64,000 nucleotides of DNA, taken from Pseudopedobacter sp045629485. Its GTDB lineage: Bacteria; Bacteroidota; Bacteroidia; Sphingobacteriales; Sphingobacteriaceae. The stretch lies in the NCBI GenBank assembly GCA_045629485.1, contig JAZQRF010000199.1, forward strand, positions 1 through 64,000. The letters are read 5' to 3'. Below are positions 45,684-54,390 of this stretch, piece by piece. A program made the position numbers and the translations under genes. Within the stretch, counting starts at the first letter, position 1, and each line of letters opens with the position of its first letter. The notes beneath the pieces are model-generated. The model was not told the origin of the DNA and searched no databases. It saw only the letters and a list, made by a program, of their open reading frames with translations.

Positions 45684-47291
45684 ATGGAAAAAACCATCAT
45701 CATCAACATAGGTAACACAATTATTCATATTGAAGAAAGTGCTTACGAACTTTTAAAAACCTATATCAACGAGATTAAACATCATTTTGTTAATGATGCT
45801 GATGACATTGAAATCGTAACAGATATAGAAAACAGGATTGCAGAATTGCTAATAGAACAGCTGGAGCAGGCTAAAAAACAAGTGATCGACTCGGAAAATG
45901 TAAATGCTGTCATCGCTCAGATGGGTAAAGTTAATGATTTTGATACGCTGGAAGAAGAACCTGTTATCAATATAAACCAGGGGCTCCCGATAGATAAAAA
46001 GCTGTATCGTGATATGGATGAACGGGTGATTGCAGGTGTTTGTGCCGGTATTGCACATTACGTAAATGTAGATGTAAAGTGGATCAGATTGATTGCCATT
46101 TTAGCAGCTTTCCTGGCGGGATCCAGCTTTTTAATTTATGCACTGCTTTGGATCGTTATTCCTAAGGCAAAATCGCGTACCCAGAAAATGGAAATGAAAG
46201 GTGAGCCAGCCAATCTTAAGGGTTTTCAAAAAAATCTAAATGAGGAACTTGAGGCAGTAAAAGAGCGTTTAAGCGAGGTTAATAAGCAAGCCCAGCCTTT
46301 TTTTGCCCGCTTTGGAATTTTTATAGGAGAATTTTTCGAATGGCTTGCTTCATTTATTTCAGGAGCTGGTAAAGTGGCTTTAAAGCTTATTGCAACGTTT
46401 ATCATCATTTTGGGGTCAATATTTATGTTGACGCTGATCCTTGGCGTTTCTGCATTCCAGGGATTTTGGGATGCCAGTATTTACGAACATTTTCCTTTTT
46501 CGATGATCAATGAGGGCAACAGGAATATTATTTTATTTAGCGCATTCGTGGTGTTTTTTATTCCAATTTTAGCGCTGGTTTTATTTGCAATAAGGGTAGC
46601 TTTTAATAGACAGGCCATCACTAAAACGCTTTCATTTGCTTTGCTGATTATCTGGCTGGCAGGTTTAGCCACTACGGGCTATCATGTAGCAAAAATTTCT
46701 TCAGAATTTAAGCAGCATGCAGAACTAACTCAAACGACTGATATAAAATCTTATCCAACTTATGTGATCGATATGGATAAAAGTAAATATTTTAGTAAAG
46801 AGGATAGCCTGGCCTATGGTATAGATGCGCATCAAAAAAATCGAATTGTTGTTGATGATTCTGATGATGACCTGTTTGTTTCTACAAACCATGTTCGTAT
46901 CAATATTCTTAAAAGCGAAATTGGAGCTACCCGGTTAACTCAAAAATTCGAATCACAGGGAAAAACTTTCCCGGATGCCTTATATAATGCACAAAATATC
47001 AATTACACGTATAAATTGATGGATTCTACAGTTGTTTTTAGTCCGCGATTTCAATTAAAAAAAGGGTCTATCTGGAGAAACCAGGAAGTCCATTTAAACC
47101 TGGAGATTCCTGTGGGTACACAACTAATCTTAAAACGGGATGTAAAAGGATACATCAATAACTATTGGACGTGGGATTGTAAAAATCAGGAGGAACATGA
47201 TAGCATTTGGATAATGACGGATGAAGGCTTAAAATGTAAATACGATCTGGAGCATCCTGAAGTAAACACAGAGGAAAGCCAAAATCAATAA
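45684..47291 (+). CDS. PspC domain membrane protein
   Basis: A 535-aa protein. A cytoplasmic N-terminal part (about 1-110) has charged helices. A PspC domain follows (YRDMDERVIAGVCAGIAHYV, IRLIAILAAFLAGSSFLIYALLW). About four to five further transmembrane segments occur at 225-335. The C-terminal 200 residues are probably extracytoplasmic. PspC proteins act in phage-shock-type envelope stress. The neighbour PadR is the likely regulator. The end shares a hairpin with the convergent aldehyde dehydrogenase. Confidence 0.88.
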   Translation: MEKTIIINIGNTIIHIEESAYELLKTYINEIKHHFVNDADDIEIVTDIENRIAELLIEQLEQAKKQVIDSENVNAVIAQMGKVNDFDTLEEEPVININQGLPIDKKLYRDMDERVIAGVCAGIAHYVNVDVKWIRLIAILAAFLAGSSFLIYALLWIVIPKAKSRTQKMEMKGEPANLKGFQKNLNEELEAVKERLSEVNKQAQPFFARFGIFIGEFFEWLASFISGAGKVALKLIATFIIILGSIFMLTLILGVSAFQGFWDASIYEHFPFSMINEGNRNIILFSAFVVFFIPILALVLFAIRVAFNRQAITKTLSFALLIIWLAGLATTGYHVAKISSEFKQHAELTQTTDIKSYPTYVIDMDKSKYFSKEDSLAYGIDAHQKNRIVVDDSDDDLFVSTNHVRINILKSEIGATRLTQKFESQGKTFPDALYNAQNINYTYKLMDSTVVFSPRFQLKKGSIWRNQEVHLNLEIPVGTQLILKRDVKGYINNYWTWDCKNQEEHDSIWIMTDEGLKCKYDLEHPEVNTEESQNQ

Positions 47292-47306
47292 TTCTTTTAT
47301 ATAATT

Positions 47307-47346
47307 ATTAAGACAGTTTATGTTATTTGATGTAAACTGTCTTAAT
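47307..47346. terminator. Shared hairpin between pspC and aldehyde dehydrogenase genes
   Basis: ATTAAGACAGTTTA and TAAACTGTCTTAAT form a perfect 14-bp stem with a 12-nt loop. The aldehyde dehydrogenase stop (47323-47325) lies in the loop and its last codons form the right arm. T-runs are short. Confidence 0.7.
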
Positions 47347-48690
47347 ATTTACGAACTCTTTAATTCCAAATATGCTTAATTCCCGGCCATAACCAGATTC
47401 TTTAATACCGCCAAACGGGAGTCTTGGATCTGATTTAACCAGTGAATTAACGAAACAGGAACCTGCCTCGATTCTTTCTTTTGCGATTAGTTCTCCTTTT
47501 ATGAGATCTTTCGTAAACACGGCTGCGCCTAAGCCAAAAATAGAATCATTGGCAGTCTTTATTGCTTCTTCCTCGTTTTTTACAGTAATAATAGCTGCCA
47601 CCGGACCAAACAATTCTTCATCATAAGCAGGCATACCTTTTTTTACATTTGTTAATATAGTAGGAGGGTAGATGGCTGCGTTACCTTTTGGGATTTTACC
47701 TCCTAAAATACATTTAGCACCAAGTTTAATAGATTTAGAAACCTGTTCGTGTAAATCATCTCTTAAATCCGTTCTGGCCATAGGGCCTAAATCAAATTGA
47801 TCTTCTAATGGATCTCCGATCGTTTTTTGCTTCATTAAGTTTTTAAAAAGCTCAACAAACTCCTTTTCAACAGATTTCATCACAATAAATCTTTTAGCAG
47901 AAATACAGCTTTGTCCGTTATTAATCAACCGGGAATTTACACAGGTTTCTGCTGTTAATTCCAAATCTGCATCTTCTAGAATGATATAGGCATCGCTGCC
48001 GCCTAACTCCAGTACAGTTTTTTTTATTAAACTTCCGGCTTGTGCGGCTACTTTTTTACCGGCAGCAGTACTTCCTGTAAGGGTGACCGCTTTCACCAGC
48101 GGATGCGCAATAATGGGTTCCAGCTTTTTACTGCCGATTAGAAGGGTTTGAAAACTATGTTTAGGAAAACCTGATTGAATCACCAATTCTTCTATTGCTA
48201 AAGCGCATGCCGATACATTAGAAGCGTGTTTTAACAGGCCGCAATTGCCAGCCATAAGAGCCGGAGCTAAAAATCTGAATGCTTGCCAGAAAGGAAAATT
48301 CCAGGGCATAATTGCTAAAACCAAACCTACAGGCTGATAAGTAACAAAGCTTTTGGATGCCTCTGTTTCTATGATTTCGTCACTGAGAAAATCTTCGGCA
48401 TTATTCGCATAATACTCACATACAGATGCACACTTTTCAATTTCTGTAGTGCCATCTTTTAATGGCTTGCCCATTTCAAGTGCCATTGTTCTTGCGAGTT
48501 TTTCCTTTTCTTCAATTAAGCTTTTAGCTAATTGAAGCATACACTTTTTTCTCAGGGTAAAATCGGTTTGTTTAAAACTTAACCATGCCTTATTTCCCTG
48601 CTTAATTTTTTCTTCTATTTGAACTGAGGTGTGTTCTTTATATGTTTTTATCAATTTTCCGTTGTACGGATTAACACTTTTTAGCGACAT
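47323..48690 (-). CDS. NAD(P)-dependent aldehyde dehydrogenase (succinate-semialdehyde type)
   Basis: A 455-aa soluble oxidoreductase. The catalytic Cys lies in NNGQSCISAKRF, the general-base Glu in VLELGGSDAYI, and the cofactor region in VTLTGSTAAGKKVA. Related enzymes oxidise succinate semialdehyde to succinate. The frame extends to 48717, but ATG 48690 (MSLKSVNPYNGK) begins at the usual place and is preferred. It lies 114 bp after kdsB and may be separate. Confidence 0.93.
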   Translation of the reverse strand: MSLKSVNPYNGKLIKTYKEHTSVQIEEKIKQGNKAWLSFKQTDFTLRKKCMLQLAKSLIEEKEKLARTMALEMGKPLKDGTTEIEKCASVCEYYANNAEDFLSDEIIETEASKSFVTYQPVGLVLAIMPWNFPFWQAFRFLAPALMAGNCGLLKHASNVSACALAIEELVIQSGFPKHSFQTLLIGSKKLEPIIAHPLVKAVTLTGSTAAGKKVAAQAGSLIKKTVLELGGSDAYIILEDADLELTAETCVNSRLINNGQSCISAKRFIVMKSVEKEFVELFKNLMKQKTIGDPLEDQFDLGPMARTDLRDDLHEQVSKSIKLGAKCILGGKIPKGNAAIYPPTILTNVKKGMPAYDEELFGPVAAIITVKNEEEAIKTANDSIFGLGAAVFTKDLIKGELIAKERIEAGSCFVNSLVKSDPRLPFGGIKESGYGRELSIFGIKEFVNIKTVYIK

Positions 48691-48804
48691 AAGACTTGCA
48701 TTTATTATTAATAACAAATAGTAACAGGTTTTGATGCAGTAAAGTGAAATTAACTACAGGAGCTGATAAATTTTAATTGCTTTCTTTTTTGAGGAATTAG
48801 ATTG

Positions 48805-49551
48805 TTAGATAAGATGCTTAATAGCATCCAAAACTTTTTCTAAATCTTCGGGAGTATCTATAGCCAAAGTTTCTGTTTGAGTAACAGCGACTTTAATTTT
48901 GAATCCATTTTCTATCCACCTTAATTGTTCTAAAGATTCGGCTTTTTCTAAAGAACTGGCATTTAGCTGGGAAAGTATGCTAAGCGTAGCTGTTTTATAA
49001 CCGTAAATTCCAATATGCTTATAAAAAGTGTGGTGGTTTAACCAGTCTTTTTTGTCGAAATTTCTTAAGTGAGGAATAGTTTGCCTGCTAAAGTAAATTG
49101 CCTCCATATTGGCATTTAATAATACTTTTGGGGTGTTAAAATTAAAAAGCTCTTCAGTAGTCGTAATTTTTTTTACCAGGGTCGCGATGTTAGTAGATAT
49201 ATCATTAAAGCAACCTGCAACTAAATTTATTTGATTGGGATCAATTAAAGGTTCGTCTCCCTGAATATTAATTACAGCATCAAAGCCACTTATCTTTTGA
49301 GCCACTTCTGCACAACGATCTGTTCCGCTTACATGATTATCGGCCGTCATGATTACATTTCCGCCAAACGATTTTACGGCTTTATATATTTTATCATCAT
49401 CTGTAGCCACAACCACGTCTGCTAAAGATGTTGCGAGTAAGGTTTGATCATAAACACGTTGGATCATTGGTTTTCCGGCAATATCTATCAAAGGTTTTCC
49501 AGGGAAACGGGTAGATGCGAATCTCGCAGGAATTATTCCAAGTATCTTCAT
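48805..49551 (-). CDS. kdsB: 3-deoxy-manno-octulosonate cytidylyltransferase
   Basis: A 248-aa enzyme that activates Kdo as CMP-Kdo for lipid A-core assembly. Signature blocks are GIIPARFASTRFPGKPL (first 20 residues), VVVATDDDKIY, NIQGDEPL and the C-terminal AIDTPEDLEKV. It starts 6 bp after the deoxynucleoside kinase stop, so they are co-transcribed. With kdsD and kdsA, three of the four early Kdo genes are in this window; kdsC was not found. Confidence 0.97.
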   Translation of the reverse strand: MKILGIIPARFASTRFPGKPLIDIAGKPMIQRVYDQTLLATSLADVVVATDDDKIYKAVKSFGGNVIMTADNHVSGTDRCAEVAQKISGFDAVINIQGDEPLIDPNQINLVAGCFNDISTNIATLVKKITTTEELFNFNTPKVLLNANMEAIYFSRQTIPHLRNFDKKDWLNHHTFYKHIGIYGYKTATLSILSQLNASSLEKAESLEQLRWIENGFKIKVAVTQTETLAIDTPEDLEKVLDAIKHLI

Positions 49552-49557
49552 GTGTCT

Positions 49558-50175
49558 TTATTTAAATAAACCGTGGATCTCGCGTTCGATGCTATCAATA
49601 ATAAAACTTAAATCTTCTGATTTGTTTGCAAAATCTAATTTGTCTTTATCAAGAATTAGTAGTTTTCCGGAATCATAACTTTTAATCCACTTATCGTACT
49701 TTTCGTTTAGCTTCTGCAGGTAGTCTAGTCTAATACTAGCTTCGTATTCTCTTCCTCTTCTTTGAATATTTTCTACCAATGTAGGTACAGAGGCTTTTAA
49801 ATATATTAAAAGGTCTGGTGGTTTAATATAAGCAGTAATATTATCAAAAATAGCCTGGTAGTTTCCATAATCACGACTGGTCAGTAAGCCCATTTCATGA
49901 AGATTTTCTGCAAAAATATAGGCGTCTTCATAAATAGTCCGGTCTTGGATAATATCTGTCGCTCCGGCTTGTATATCTCTTATCTGCTGGAAACGACTAT
50001 TTAAAAAAAAGATTTGCAGGTTAAAACTCCACCTCTTCATGTCACTATAGAAATCTTCCAGGTATGGATTGTTGTCTACAGCTTCATACATGGCTTCCCA
50101 TTGATAGTTTTTAGCTAATAATTCTGTAAGGGTAGTTTTTCCGGCTCCAATATTACCAACAACGGCTATATGCAT
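49558..50175 (-). CDS. Deoxynucleoside kinase
   Basis: A 205-aa P-loop kinase phosphorylating deoxynucleosides for salvage. Walker A is GNIGAGKTTL near residue 7. DRTIYEDAYIFAENL is the family DRS/ERS-like block, and RRGREYEASI is the lid. Which base it prefers (dA/dG or dC) is not clear. It lies 36 bp after trpS and 6 bp before kdsB. Confidence 0.94.
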   Translation of the reverse strand: MHIAVVGNIGAGKTTLTELLAKNYQWEAMYEAVDNNPYLEDFYSDMKRWSFNLQIFFLNSRFQQIRDIQAGATDIIQDRTIYEDAYIFAENLHEMGLLTSRDYGNYQAIFDNITAYIKPPDLLIYLKASVPTLVENIQRRGREYEASIRLDYLQKLNEKYDKWIKSYDSGKLLILDKDKLDFANKSEDLSFIIDSIEREIHGLFK

Positions 50176-50211
50176 ATTCTTTATTTTCTTCGACGTTTTT
50201 TAAATGTAGTA

Positions 50212-51207
50212 TTAAAATGCCCTGAAACCAATAATTTCCCGAACTTCTTTTATAGTTTTCGAAGCACTTTCCCTTGCCTTTTCGGCTCCCATTTTAGACA
50301 CTTTCCTTAGATACTCTGTGTTTTTAGCTATATCTTCAATTTTTTCCCGTATAGGGGCTGTTGAAATAATCATGTCTTCTGCAATTTGCTTTTTAAAATC
50401 GCCGTAACGGATATTACAGGTATTATATGAATTTTCGAAATGGGCTAATGTTTCATCCGTAGATACTACTTTCATCAAATCAAAAAGGTTTTGTATCTCC
50501 TGGGGCTTTACCTGGTTTTCTACAGTAGGGCCACTATCTGTAACGGCTTTCATCACCTTCTTTTTAATGATTTCAGGCGAATCAGATAGGTATACCGCAT
50601 TCATTTCTCCTTCAGATTTTCCCATTTTCCCTTTGCCATCCAGGCCAGGAATTTTCACTAATTGTTCAGAAAAGCTAAAAGCATATGGTTCTTTAAAGTA
50701 CTCGGTTTGGTATAAATTGTTAAATCTGTTGCCAAATGTTCTTGTCATTTCCAGGTGTTGTTCCTGGTCTTTACCTACAGGCACTTTTGTAGCGTGATGT
50801 AACAAAATATCAGCAGCCATTAAAACCGGATAGGTTAATAAGCCTGCATTTACATTGTTAGGGTTAGATTTTACTTTGTCTTTAAAAGAAGTACTGCGTT
50901 CCAACTCGCCCAAATAAGCATTCATGTTTAAGAAAAGGTAAAGCTCTATCACTTCCGGAACATCAGATTGCACATATAATGTAGATTTTTCGGGATCCAA
51001 ACCAGCAGCCAAATATTCTACAAGAACATGTTTCACATGGTCGTGTAAATGAGATGATGTCGGATGAGTAGTTAAAGAATGATAATCCGCAATAAAAAAG
51101 AAACAATTATATTGCTCCTGCATTTTAACGAAATTTTTTACCGCACCATAATAATTGCCTAAGTGCAATTTTCCTGTAGATCTTATACCACTAACTACTG
51201 TCTCCAT
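50212..51207 (-). CDS. trpS: Tryptophanyl-tRNA synthetase
   Basis: A 331-aa class Ic synthetase charging tRNA-Trp. The HIGH-like motif is KLHLGNYYGA (residues 13-22) and the KMSKS-like motif KMGKSEGEM near 197. VPVGKDQEQHLEMTR is typical. First gene of the trpS-dNK-kdsB run. A near -7 element (TACTTTCG) is on the minus strand just before it. Confidence 0.97.
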   Translation of the reverse strand: METVVSGIRSTGKLHLGNYYGAVKNFVKMQEQYNCFFFIADYHSLTTHPTSSHLHDHVKHVLVEYLAAGLDPEKSTLYVQSDVPEVIELYLFLNMNAYLGELERSTSFKDKVKSNPNNVNAGLLTYPVLMAADILLHHATKVPVGKDQEQHLEMTRTFGNRFNNLYQTEYFKEPYAFSFSEQLVKIPGLDGKGKMGKSEGEMNAVYLSDSPEIIKKKVMKAVTDSGPTVENQVKPQEIQNLFDLMKVVSTDETLAHFENSYNTCNIRYGDFKKQIAEDMIISTAPIREKIEDIAKNTEYLRKVSKMGAEKARESASKTIKEVREIIGFRAF

Positions 51208-51232
51208 ATACTGCGAAAGTACAGAAAATTTA

Positions 51233-51240
51233 TATTTTTG
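51233..51240 (+). promoter_or_regulatory. -7 element of the plsC unit
   Basis: TATTTTTG matches TAnnTTTG and ends 5 nt before the ATG at 51246. A CTG stands 19 nt upstream as a poor -33. Another near-leaderless arrangement. Confidence 0.4.
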
Positions 51241-51245
51241 GTAAT

Positions 51246-52022
51246 ATGAAAAGAGTATTGAAACAGCTGCATCGTTATTATTACTTATTAATGGTGTTTG
51301 TGTTTTTCTGTTTGCTTTATCCTTTATTGTATCTTTTTTCGAGAAACGAGAAGTATTACAAGTATTTAAACAAGGTAAGAAAATTTAATGGGTTCTTGCC
51401 GTCGCTATTTTCAGGAATTATTTATCGTTATCATTTTGAACAAAAAATAGACTGGAACAGGGCCTATATAGTTTGTGCCAACCATTCCTCCAATCTTGAT
51501 ATTTTTGCTCTAACTCTTATGATGAAGAATAATTTCTTTTTTATGGGTAAAGAAGAACTTTTGCATAGCCCCTTCACTAAATTATATTTCAAAACAATTG
51601 ATGTTCCTGTAAACAGAAATAGTAAAATGTCGTCTTACAGAGCTTTTAAGAAAACATCAGAACGGCTTAAAAATAAAATGAGTCTGCTGATTTTTCCGGA
51701 AGGAAAAATAGGAGATGAGTATCCACCGGTGTTACACTCCTTTAAAAACGGACCATTTAAATTAGCTATACAACATCACCTTCCCATTTTACCGGTAAGT
51801 ATAAATAATACCTGGCAGCAAATGTGGGACGACGGAAAGAAATTAGGAAGCAGGCCAGGAGTTTGCCATATTTATATTCACGAGGTGATAGAAACAGCTA
51901 TGCTAACAGAAAAAGATGAAGAAAATCTTAAAAATAATGTTTTTGAAATCGTACATTCGGCTTTAAATTACGAGACTTTTAAGGATTTAAAATCTTCAGA
52001 AAATTCTGATTCTATCTTGTAA
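51246..52022 (+). CDS. plsC: 1-acyl-sn-glycerol-3-phosphate acyltransferase
   Basis: A 258-aa membrane-associated acyltransferase that makes phosphatidic acid. One N-terminal hydrophobic segment (about 13-33). The catalytic motif NHSSNLD is near residue 79 and the glycerol-phosphate motif LIFPEGKIGDE near 150. Length is normal. Start of a unit with gatC, an ABC ATPase and cobalamin adenosyltransferase (gaps 20, 58 and 22 bp). Confidence 0.93.
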   Translation: MKRVLKQLHRYYYLLMVFVFFCLLYPLLYLFSRNEKYYKYLNKVRKFNGFLPSLFSGIIYRYHFEQKIDWNRAYIVCANHSSNLDIFALTLMMKNNFFFMGKEELLHSPFTKLYFKTIDVPVNRNSKMSSYRAFKKTSERLKNKMSLLIFPEGKIGDEYPPVLHSFKNGPFKLAIQHHLPILPVSINNTWQQMWDDGKKLGSRPGVCHIYIHEVIETAMLTEKDEENLKNNVFEIVHSALNYETFKDLKSSENSDSIL

Positions 52023-52042
52023 GTAATAATAATAAGGATAAG

Positions 52043-52333
52043 ATGAAAATAGACAGGGAAACGGTAGATAAAATAGCTCATTTAGGCAGATTAGTGTTAA
52101 CAGATGAAGAAAAAGACAGATCTATTATTGAACTGAGTGAAATATTAAGCTTTATGGAAAAACTCGGTGAAGTAGATGTTACCGGTGTTGAACCGCTTAT
52201 ATATATGAATGAAGCTGTGAATGTGCTTAGGCCCGACGTAGTAATACAAGAGATTACAAGAGAAGAAGCTTTAATGAATGCGCCTCTAAAAAATGACGAG
52301 TATTTTAAAGTTTCTAAAGTTATAGAAAAGTAG
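52043..52333 (+). CDS. gatC: Asp/Glu-tRNA amidotransferase subunit C
   Basis: A 96-aa GatC. Family features: MKIDRETVDKIAHLGRLVLTD start, ILSFMEKLGEVDVTGVEPL, and VLRPDVV. With GatA and GatB it transamidates mischarged Glu-tRNA-Gln. gatA and gatB are not here. It lies 20 bp after plsC. Confidence 0.95.
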   Translation: MKIDRETVDKIAHLGRLVLTDEEKDRSIIELSEILSFMEKLGEVDVTGVEPLIYMNEAVNVLRPDVVIQEITREEALMNAPLKNDEYFKVSKVIEK

Positions 52334-52391
52334 TCTATTTTTTATAATGTAACAATTCCCGCTTGTTTTTGTCTAAAATAAAAACAAAACT

Positions 52392-53132
52392 ATGCAGCAT
52401 CTTATCACTGTTAATGATATCGGAAGAAAATATGTTATAGGGTCAGATGTAATTCATGCCCTAAAATCTGTTTCTCTTACCATAGATAAAGGAGAATTCG
52501 TTGCATTGATGGGGCCTTCCGGATCAGGAAAATCTACTTTAATGAATATTTTAGGTTGTTTGGATACACCAACTAAAGGTGAGTATATCTTAAATGGTAT
52601 AAACGTAAGTTCGATGACAGATAGCCAACTTGCAGAAGTAAGAAACAAAGAGATTGGATTTGTTTTCCAAACATTTAACCTATTACCACGCTCTTCTGCT
52701 ATGGAAAATGTTGCGCTTCCGCTGATTTATTCCGGAGTGAGCAAAAAAGAAAGAGACAAGAGATCTGAAGCGGCTTTAAACAATGTTGGCTTAGGAAACA
52801 GGTTACATCATAAGCCAAACGAACTATCGGGCGGACAAAGGCAGAGAGTTGCTGTAGCAAGGGCTCTGATCAATAATCCTTCTATTATTCTGGCAGATGA
52901 GCCAACAGGAAATCTCGATACCAAGACTTCTATAGAGATTATGGGTTTGCTGGAAGAGATTCATGCAAAAGGAAATACCATCATTTTAGTAACGCATGAG
53001 GAAGATATTGCCCAGCATGCACATAGAATTGTAAGGATGAGGGACGGGCTAATTGAAAATGATTATAAAAATAATGATATTAAAACGGCGTCTCAAAAAT
53101 TACATGAAGTCAATAAATTGGAGAAAGACTAA
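52392..53132 (+). CDS. MacB/LolD-type ABC transporter ATP-binding protein
   Basis: A 246-aa ATPase. Walker A is GPSGSGKST at about 42-50, the signature LSGGQRQRVAVARAL, and Walker B LADEPTGNLD. The head region MQHLITVNDIGRKYVIGSD matches the MacB-like group linked to FtsX permeases. A MacB-like permease lies 3.2 kb away at 56315, not adjacent. It is the second such ATPase in the window. Confidence 0.93.
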   Translation: MQHLITVNDIGRKYVIGSDVIHALKSVSLTIDKGEFVALMGPSGSGKSTLMNILGCLDTPTKGEYILNGINVSSMTDSQLAEVRNKEIGFVFQTFNLLPRSSAMENVALPLIYSGVSKKERDKRSEAALNNVGLGNRLHHKPNELSGGQRQRVAVARALINNPSIILADEPTGNLDTKTSIEIMGLLEEIHAKGNTIILVTHEEDIAQHAHRIVRMRDGLIENDYKNNDIKTASQKLHEVNKLEKD

Positions 53133-53154
53133 TTTATAGCGGTACATTCTAAAA

Positions 53155-53703
53155 ATGAAAATATATACTAAAACAGGAGACAAAGGTTTTACCTCTTTAA
53201 TTGGTGGAATGAGAGTGCCAAAACATCATTTAAGAATTGAAGCTTACGGCACTATTGACGAGTTAAATTCATACCTGGGACTTATTGCTAACTCTGGTGC
53301 AGTAGAAGAAGATCAAAATTTAATTAAAGAAATACAAGACAGATTGTTTACCATAGGTTCTGTTTTAGCTTTCGATCCTGAAAAAGCTAAAATGAATATA
53401 CCGGATCTTCATCTTGCAGATATTGAATTACTGGAAAATGAGATTGATAGCATAAATGCACATTTACCTGCATTAAAACATTTTATTCTACCAGGCGGGT
53501 CTGCTCTTGCTGCCCATTGCCACGTTGCTAGATGTATCTGTAGGAGGGCAGAGCGAAGTGTAGTCCAGTTAAATGAAAACAGCGATATCGACAAAAAAAT
53601 CATCATGTATCTTAACCGGCTTTCTGATTACTTATTTATCCTGGCAAGGAAAGTCAATTTCAACAATAAGATTGGAGAAAACATATGGCTGCCCAGAGTT
53701 TAA
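53155..53703 (+). CDS. Cob(I)yrinic acid a,c-diamide adenosyltransferase, PduO type
   Basis: A 182-aa enzyme that attaches the 5'-deoxyadenosyl group to cobalamin. Blocks: KIYTKTGDKGFTSLIGG (ATP site), YGTIDELNSYLG, RCICRRAERSVVQL and LNRLSDYLFILAR. No cobalamin riboswitch could fit in the 22-bp gap before it. Confidence 0.95.
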   Translation: MKIYTKTGDKGFTSLIGGMRVPKHHLRIEAYGTIDELNSYLGLIANSGAVEEDQNLIKEIQDRLFTIGSVLAFDPEKAKMNIPDLHLADIELLENEIDSINAHLPALKHFILPGGSALAAHCHVARCICRRAERSVVQLNENSDIDKKIIMYLNRLSDYLFILARKVNFNNKIGENIWLPRV

Positions 53704-53743
53704 AAATGTTGAAAACTTTTTTAGGAACTATAAATTTTTAATA

Positions 53744-53751
53744 TACTTTTG
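53744..53751 (+). promoter_or_regulatory. -7 element of the DUF2795 gene
   Basis: TACTTTTG matches TAnnTTTG and ends 23 nt before the ATG at 53775. A TTTA lies 20 nt upstream. Confidence 0.45.
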
Positions 53752-53774
53752 CGATTAAATTAAAATTCTAAATT

Positions 53775-53996
53775 ATGTATTGGACATTAGAATTAGCATC
53801 TCACTTGGAAGACGCTCCTTGGCCGGCAACGAAAGACGAATTGATAGATTATGGAATCCGTTCTGGTGCACCTGTGGAAGTTATAGAAAACCTGCAAGCA
53901 CTGGAAGATGATGGAGAACCTTATGAAAATATTGAGGAAATCTGGCCAGATTATCCAACTAAAGATGATTTCTTCTTCAACGAAGATGAATACTAA
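53775..53996 (+). CDS. DUF2795 small protein
   Basis: A 73-aa acidic protein matching DUF2795 (LELASHLEDAPWPATKDELIDYGIR, given by its LELAS and WPATKDEL blocks). No function known. It has its own promoter and terminator. Confidence 0.88.
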   Translation: MYWTLELASHLEDAPWPATKDELIDYGIRSGAPVEVIENLQALEDDGEPYENIEEIWPDYPTKDDFFFNEDEY

Positions 53997-54001
53997 GAAA
54001 G

Positions 54002-54026
54002 AACCCGGAATATTTCGGGTTTTTTT
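54002..54026 (+). terminator. Terminator of the DUF2795 gene
   Basis: AACCCG and CGGGTT with an 8-nt loop and a run of seven Ts, immediately after the gene. Confidence 0.88.
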
Positions 54027-54175
54027 ATGCCTAAATTGTATGTAAATTGATACAAATGAATCCTCTGCTATTCAAATTACAGCGTTAAAATGAAATAAAA
54101 AAGACATTTCTCCATTTGGTCTGGTTTTGGTTTAAGGAAGAATATAAATTATTGTTAACCTTAAAATATATAAAA

Positions 54176-54325
54176 ATGGGAAATCTACTTTATCTGATCG
54201 CAGTTATTCTAATTATTATCTGGATCTTTGGCGCATTTGTTTCACCTTTCGGTGGAGGTTTAATTCACATATTAATAGTTATAGCAATTATAGCCATATT
54301 ATTAAGAGTGATAAGAGGTGCTTAA
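54176..54325 (+). CDS. Small membrane protein, Lmo0937/DUF5670-like
   Basis: A 49-aa peptide with two transmembrane segments (LLYLIAVILIIIWIFGAF and HILIVIAIIAILLRVI) separated by VSPFGGGLI. This fits the Lmo0937-like family. The frame is open back to 54116, but the ATG at 54176 begins the conserved part. It ends in a terminator. Confidence 0.85.
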   Translation: MGNLLYLIAVILIIIWIFGAFVSPFGGGLIHILIVIAIIAILLRVIRGA

Positions 54326-54350
54326 TTAGAGGTATCATCATAAAATAAAG

Positions 54351-54378
54351 AACGGGACAAATGCTGTCCCGTTTTTTT
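54351..54378. terminator. Bidirectional terminator before ispD 3' end
   Basis: ACGGGACA and TGTCCCGT with a 5-nt loop. Seven Ts follow on the plus strand and a T-rich run on the minus strand. Confidence 0.88.
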
Positions 54379-54390
54379 ATGAAAAATAAA

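Noticed and set aside
53133..53154. Cobalamin riboswitch before the adenosyltransferase gene
   Set aside because: The gap is only 22 bp, far too short.
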